In this document: piece after piece, positions 61,028-64,000 of the stretch
How positions within the stretch are numbered: position 1 is the stretch's first letter
How the letters are laid out: every line of letters starts with the position of its first letter
Origin: Archaeoglobus sp. UBA234
GTDB lineage: Archaea > Halobacteriota > Archaeoglobi > Archaeoglobales > Archaeoglobaceae
Assembly: GCA_002494625.1 (NCBI GenBank)
Contig: DACH01000001.1
Location: 62,001-126,000, forward strand
Length of the DNA stretch: 64,000 bases
Direction of reading: 5' to 3'
Notes under the pieces: model-generated
Database searches by the model: none
Told to the model about the DNA's origin: nothing
What the model saw: the letters and a program-made list of their open reading frames with translations, nothing else
Position numbers and translations under genes: made by a program

Positions 61028-61894
61028 ATGAGATACGAAGAGCCAGTATTCCGCCCACCGAGCGAGGCTTACAGCCTGATCATACAGGCAACCATAGGAT
61101 GTTCCCACAATAAATGCACATTCTGCGGGATGTACAGAGGTAAGAGGTTCAGAATCAGAGATCTGGAGGAAATAAAGGAAGATATCCTTTTATCAAAAGA
61201 TTACTATGGTGAGGTAAAGAGGATTTTTCTTGCAGATGGGAACGCACTTGCCATGCCCACCAATAGCCTCCTCGAGATTCTCGATTTTGCATTTGAGGTT
61301 TATCCAGAACTTGAGAGAGTAACAGCCTATGCTTCTCCAAATGATTTGCTTGAGAAAACAGATGAGGAAATTCGAGAACTTGCTGAAAGAGGTTTGAAGA
61401 TGGTTTATCTTGGAGTCGAGACCGGAGATGACGAGCTTTTAAGAGAGATCAGAAAAGGTGCAACTGCAGAGGAGATGATCGCTGCTGGTAGAAAAGCCAT
61501 TGATAACGGGATGCTTCTGTCGGTAACAATCCTAATAGGTATCGGTGGTAAAGAGAGATCATATAGGCACGCGAAAGAGACTGCAAAAGTAATTAACGCA
61601 ATGGAGCCTCATTACACAGCAGCGCTTACTCTAATGCTTGTTCCAAGAACTCCCCTCTACAGACAGTATGAGAAGGATTTATTTCACCCTCTGGATAAAA
61701 TAGAAACCCTCCAGGAGCTGAGGTGGTTGATAGAAGACATTGACTGCAGAACTGTTTTCAGAAGTAACCATGCATCAAACTACCTGCCGATAAGGGGTAA
61801 CCTGCCTGAAGATAAAGATGACATCCTGAAACTGATCGATTATTCGATAAAAAATCCGAGAATTCTAAGACCTGAGTTTATGAGGGGTCTTTGA
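61028..61894 (+). CDS. Radical SAM protein
   Basis: 288 residues. IIQATIGCSHNKCTFCGMY holds the radical SAM Cys triad (C-x4-C-x2-C). FLADGNALAMPT, SPNDLLEKTDEEIRELAERGLKMVYLGVETGDD and LTLMLVPRTPLYRQY follow. This is a compact bacterial/archaeal family starting MRYEEPVFRPPSEA, whose reaction is unknown to me. The N-terminal 31 residues encoded from 60935 look non-coding; ATG at 61028 starts the family sequence and lies ~31 bp from a TATA-like AATATTTATTC. Confidence 0.78.
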   Translation: MRYEEPVFRPPSEAYSLIIQATIGCSHNKCTFCGMYRGKRFRIRDLEEIKEDILLSKDYYGEVKRIFLADGNALAMPTNSLLEILDFAFEVYPELERVTAYASPNDLLEKTDEEIRELAERGLKMVYLGVETGDDELLREIRKGATAEEMIAAGRKAIDNGMLLSVTILIGIGGKERSYRHAKETAKVINAMEPHYTAALTLMLVPRTPLYRQYEKDLFHPLDKIETLQELRWLIEDIDCRTVFRSNHASNYLPIRGNLPEDKDDILKLIDYSIKNPRILRPEFMRGL

Positions 61895-61953
61895 TCCAGA
61901 TTTTTAATCCAACCCTTTAACCCCCTTACCACCAATTTTAACCAAAGAATATA

Positions 61954-62424
61954 CTAAAAATCCAGAAAGTTATCCATCCACTCCCTCAGAAAAATTTTAA
62001 ACTCTCCGGACTGTACCTCTTTTCTTCTCAGAAGGATCGTTCCTTCAACCATTCCACCTTTTCTATAGATCTTAGCTGCTATATCTTTTGCATATCTTTT
62101 TTCATCGAATCCGCCGTAGGTTATCACAAGAACCACCTTTCTACGCCTCATCTCTGTTTTTTTCAAAAATTCTGTAACTGGAGGACAGTTGAGTGTCCAC
62201 TTGGGCATACCAAGAAAAATCAAATCCGATTCAGGCACAGGAATTGAGACTTTCACAGATAACCCGGGAAAAAATGAGAGAAAAAGCCAGACGAGATATG
62301 GATAGTTTCTTAAAGGCTTTATTTCCTTCAGATTTGGCTCATAACCTTTTTCTTTCAGAAAATCAAATATAAAATAAAAAACCCTTCTCGTATTTCCAGT
62401 CCAAGAAAAATATATCAGATCTAT
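61954..62424 (-). CDS. Flavodoxin-like protein lacking an ordinary start codon
   Basis: An uninterrupted frame reads IDLIYFSWTGNTRRV, the strand-1 plus FMN phosphate loop of flavodoxins, then FLGMPKWTLN and VVLVITYGGFD as later FMN-contacting segments, about 156 residues in all. No ATG, GTG or TTG precedes the FMN loop in this frame. The first GTG (62256) would delete the loop. Translation may begin at ATA 62424 or another rare codon, or the gene may have lost its start. It lies 17 bp behind the zinc-ribbon gene stop. Confidence 0.6.
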   Translation of the reverse strand: MDLIYFSWTGNTRRVFYFIFDFLKEKGYEPNLKEIKPLRNYPYLVWLFLSFFPGLSVKVSIPVPESDLIFLGMPKWTLNCPPVTEFLKKTEMRRRKVVLVITYGGFDEKRYAKDIAAKIYRKGGMVEGTILLRRKEVQSGEFKIFLREWMDNFLDF

Positions 62425-62440
62425 TTTTCTGCTTTCAGCA

Positions 62441-62626
62441 CTAAAAGTCGTAAATCTCCACTCCCCCTGCCTTCAGAACCTTAACAACACCCCTATGATG
62501 ACAGTCTTCGCATTCAACCTCCATGATTGCTCTGTCCTCTGTTTCCTGCTTTTTCAGTATTCTACTCCTGTGCTTTTTACCATCATCACAAATCGGACAG
62601 TCGATCATGTAGTAATCTATCTCCAC
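62441..62626 (-). CDS. Small zinc-ribbon protein
   Basis: 61 residues. Two Cys pairs, DCPICDD and CEDCHHRG, with a hydrophobic/charged middle (RILKKQETEDRAIMEVE) form a typical rubredoxin-knuckle zinc ribbon, as in archaeal HVO_0476-like proteins. A role in RNA or protein binding is possible but unknown. It sits 11 bp after serS on the same strand. Confidence 0.7.
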   Translation of the reverse strand: MEIDYYMIDCPICDDGKKHRSRILKKQETEDRAIMEVECEDCHHRGVVKVLKAGGVEIYDF

Positions 62627-62637
62627 AAAATCACCCC

Positions 62638-64000
62638 CTACTCACCTCCTGACTCCCTCTTCCTTGGTATCAAGTACTCTTTTGGTGCTGATTTAATCGG
62701 CTCAAGGTACCTCCTCAATACCTTTGGTATTTTAACAGCCCCATCTTCTTCCTGGAAGTTCTCAACTATCGCAGTAATTGCCCTCGTGGTTGCTACTGCG
62801 GTTGAGTTCAGAGTGTGAACAAAACCTTTTGTTGGTTTTCCCCTTTCCTCAGCATACCGTATATTCAGCCTGTAGCTCTGCCAGTCCGTGCAGTTGGAGC
62901 ATGAGACCATCTCCCTGTACTTCCCCTGAGCTGGCATCCAGGCTTCAAGGTCATATTTTTTGGCTGCAACAATCCCTATATCACCTGTACAGATGTTCAC
63001 TATTCTGTAAGGAATTCCAAGACCCTGCCAGAGATATTCAACATTCTCAAGCAGCCTTTCATGCCAGCTCCAAGATTCCTCAGGAAGGCAAAAGATGAAC
63101 TGTTCAACCTTGTTGAACTGGTGGACACGAAATATACCCTTGGTATCCTTTCCATGTGCCCCAGCTTCCTTTCTGAAGCATGGACTTACCCCGGCATAGA
63201 GAAGAGGAAGTTCATCTTCTTCAAGCACTTCATCCATGTGCATCGCTGCAATCGGATGTTCTGATGTGGCAATCAGGTAAAGATCTTCATCCTCGATCTT
63301 GTAAATCACTTCTTCAAAGTCTTCAAAGGCTGTTACTCCCGAGTAGGCTCTTCTTTTCATCATGTATGGAGGGGAGACGATTTTAAAACCTCTGTCCGAG
63401 AGATAGTCAAGAGCATAAACAGTAATGGCAAAATCGAGCCAGAGAAGATCATCAATCAGATAGTAAAACCTGGAACCAGATACCTTTGCTGCCCTCTCTA
63501 CATCTGTCCAGCCCGACATCTCGGTAGCATCCGCATGAGGAACTGGTGGTCTGTCTGTAAGCTGATAGTCAGACATTCCACGGGTTTGAACCTTGAATTC
63601 ATCTTCGAACTTCACATAGACTTTTGGTTTTCCCCAGAACTTCACAGGAACATTCTCAGTATCATCCTTTCCCACAGGCACACCGCTATGAAGGATGTTC
63701 GGGATGGACATGAGAGTTGTGTTGAGCTCTTCTTCCAGCTCTTTAAGACTTTTTTCTGCTTCTTTAACCTTTTCTGAAATCCTTTTTGCTTCTTCAAGAG
63801 CTTTTTCCCTTTCCTCCCCTTTCAGTTTTTTTATCTCTCTCGATATCTTGTTTCTCTCATGTCTGAGTTGGTCGAGTTCGTACCTCTTCTCCCTCCATGT
63901 CCTGTCAAGTTTAATTGCTCTCTCTACTATCCCAATATCTCCATTTCTCCTTCTCTGTGACTCGATAAGTATTTCAGGATTTTCTCTCAGTGATTTCAAT
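62638..64000 (-). CDS. serS: Seryl-tRNA synthetase (canonical type), N-terminus cut by the window
   Basis: About 453 residues are visible; the start lies beyond 64000, because only a TTG is found at the edge. The N-terminal coiled-coil tRNA-binding arm (ELDQLRHERNKISREIKKLKG onward) is present. Class II motifs: FKIVSPPYMMKRRAY (motif 1 area), LIATSEHPIAAMH, GVSPCFRKEAGAHGKDTKGIFRVHQFNKVEQF (motif 2), and GKYREMVSCSNCTDWQSYRLNIRY with TLNSTAVATTRAI (motif 3). This is the ordinary SerRS, not the methanogen-specific one. Confidence 0.95.
   Translation of the reverse strand, partial: LKSLRENPEILIESQRRRNGDIGIVERAIKLDRTWREKRYELDQLRHERNKISREIKKLKGEEREKALEEAKRISEKVKEAEKSLKELEEELNTTLMSIPNILHSGVPVGKDDTENVPVKFWGKPKVYVKFEDEFKVQTRGMSDYQLTDRPPVPHADATEMSGWTDVERAAKVSGSRFYYLIDDLLWLDFAITVYALDYLSDRGFKIVSPPYMMKRRAYSGVTAFEDFEEVIYKIEDEDLYLIATSEHPIAAMHMDEVLEEDELPLLYAGVSPCFRKEAGAHGKDTKGIFRVHQFNKVEQFIFCLPEESWSWHERLLENVEYLWQGLGIPYRIVNICTGDIGIVAAKKYDLEAWMPAQGKYREMVSCSNCTDWQSYRLNIRYAEERGKPTKGFVHTLNSTAVATTRAITAIVENFQEEDGAVKIPKVLRRYLEPIKSAPKEYLIPRKRESGGE

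Overview
The window is a gene-dense stretch of a euryarchaeal chromosome, most likely from the order Archaeoglobales. Archaeal markers are SRP54, the RFC large subunit, Hjc, an Lhr-type helicase, GatD, aIF5B, L7Ae, S28e, L24e, S6e, the archaeosine enzyme RaSEA and an A-type RNase P RNA. The Archaeoglobales assignment rests on how closely I remember several genes matching Archaeoglobus proteins (an ornithine-cyclodeaminase-type alanine dehydrogenase, a ~295-residue malate dehydrogenase, a ~136-residue Hjc), on an AhbC-like haem enzyme and on F420-type oxidoreductases. It is inference, not a database result. Base composition is moderately AT-rich. Many genes start on an ATG about 24-30 bp after the centre of a TATA box (leaderless mRNAs), while operon-internal genes carry GGAG/GAGGTG ribosome binding sites.

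Layout. 1-6.4 kb: a truncated tRNA-Thr, a HEAT-repeat protein, a HAD phosphatase, a K+ channel with an RCK domain, a SpoIIM-type membrane protein, a repeat-built lipoprotein and AhbC. 6.4-12.5 kb: a metallo-beta-lactamase-fold hydrolase divergent from hjc, a BioY/ECF vitamin transporter operon, srp54 and rnhB. 12.5-17.9 kb: an F420-type LLM oxidoreductase divergent from a complete livJHMGF-like ABC operon. 17.9-27.7 kb: rfcL, a tRNA methylthiotransferase, a cyclase-fold protein, an MFS transporter, an HSDR_N-like protein, argH-gatD, a UPF0248 protein, a winged-helix protein and dCMP deaminase.

27.7-33.9 kb is the informational core. An L7Ae-S28e-L24e-Ndk-aIF5B-S6e cluster continues into a methyltransferase and an EMAP-type RNA-binding protein. 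It ends beside a predicted H/ACA guide RNA that has its own promoter. 34-48.5 kb is metabolic: penicillin-acylase family protein, aldehyde:ferredoxin oxidoreductase, alpha/beta hydrolase, an unrecognised 328-residue protein, malate dehydrogenase, rubredoxin, Dph6, alanine dehydrogenase, DUF63, RaSEA, rhomboid protease and a CoA-transferase with a Cys-rich partner. 48.5-57.3 kb holds a DUF4013 protein, glnA with a small partner gene, hisC, an OB-fold ssDNA-binding protein, a membrane protein, an Lhr helicase and rnpB. 57.4-64 kb holds a TIM-barrel isomerase, a QueG-like Fe-S protein, a class V aminotransferase, a decayed SDR pseudogene, a radical SAM enzyme, a flavodoxin-like ORF with no ordinary start codon, a zinc-ribbon protein and serS, which runs off the edge.

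I found no CRISPR array, insertion sequence, integrase or clear defence island. The most interesting items are the two structured RNAs (H/ACA guide RNA and RNase P RNA; L7Ae, encoded here, is a known partner of both classes), the start-less flavodoxin ORF, the SDR pseudogene and several conserved-looking but unexplained gene pairs (glnA plus a 105-aa protein; CoA-transferase plus a Cys-rich protein; penicillin acylase plus a small membrane protein).
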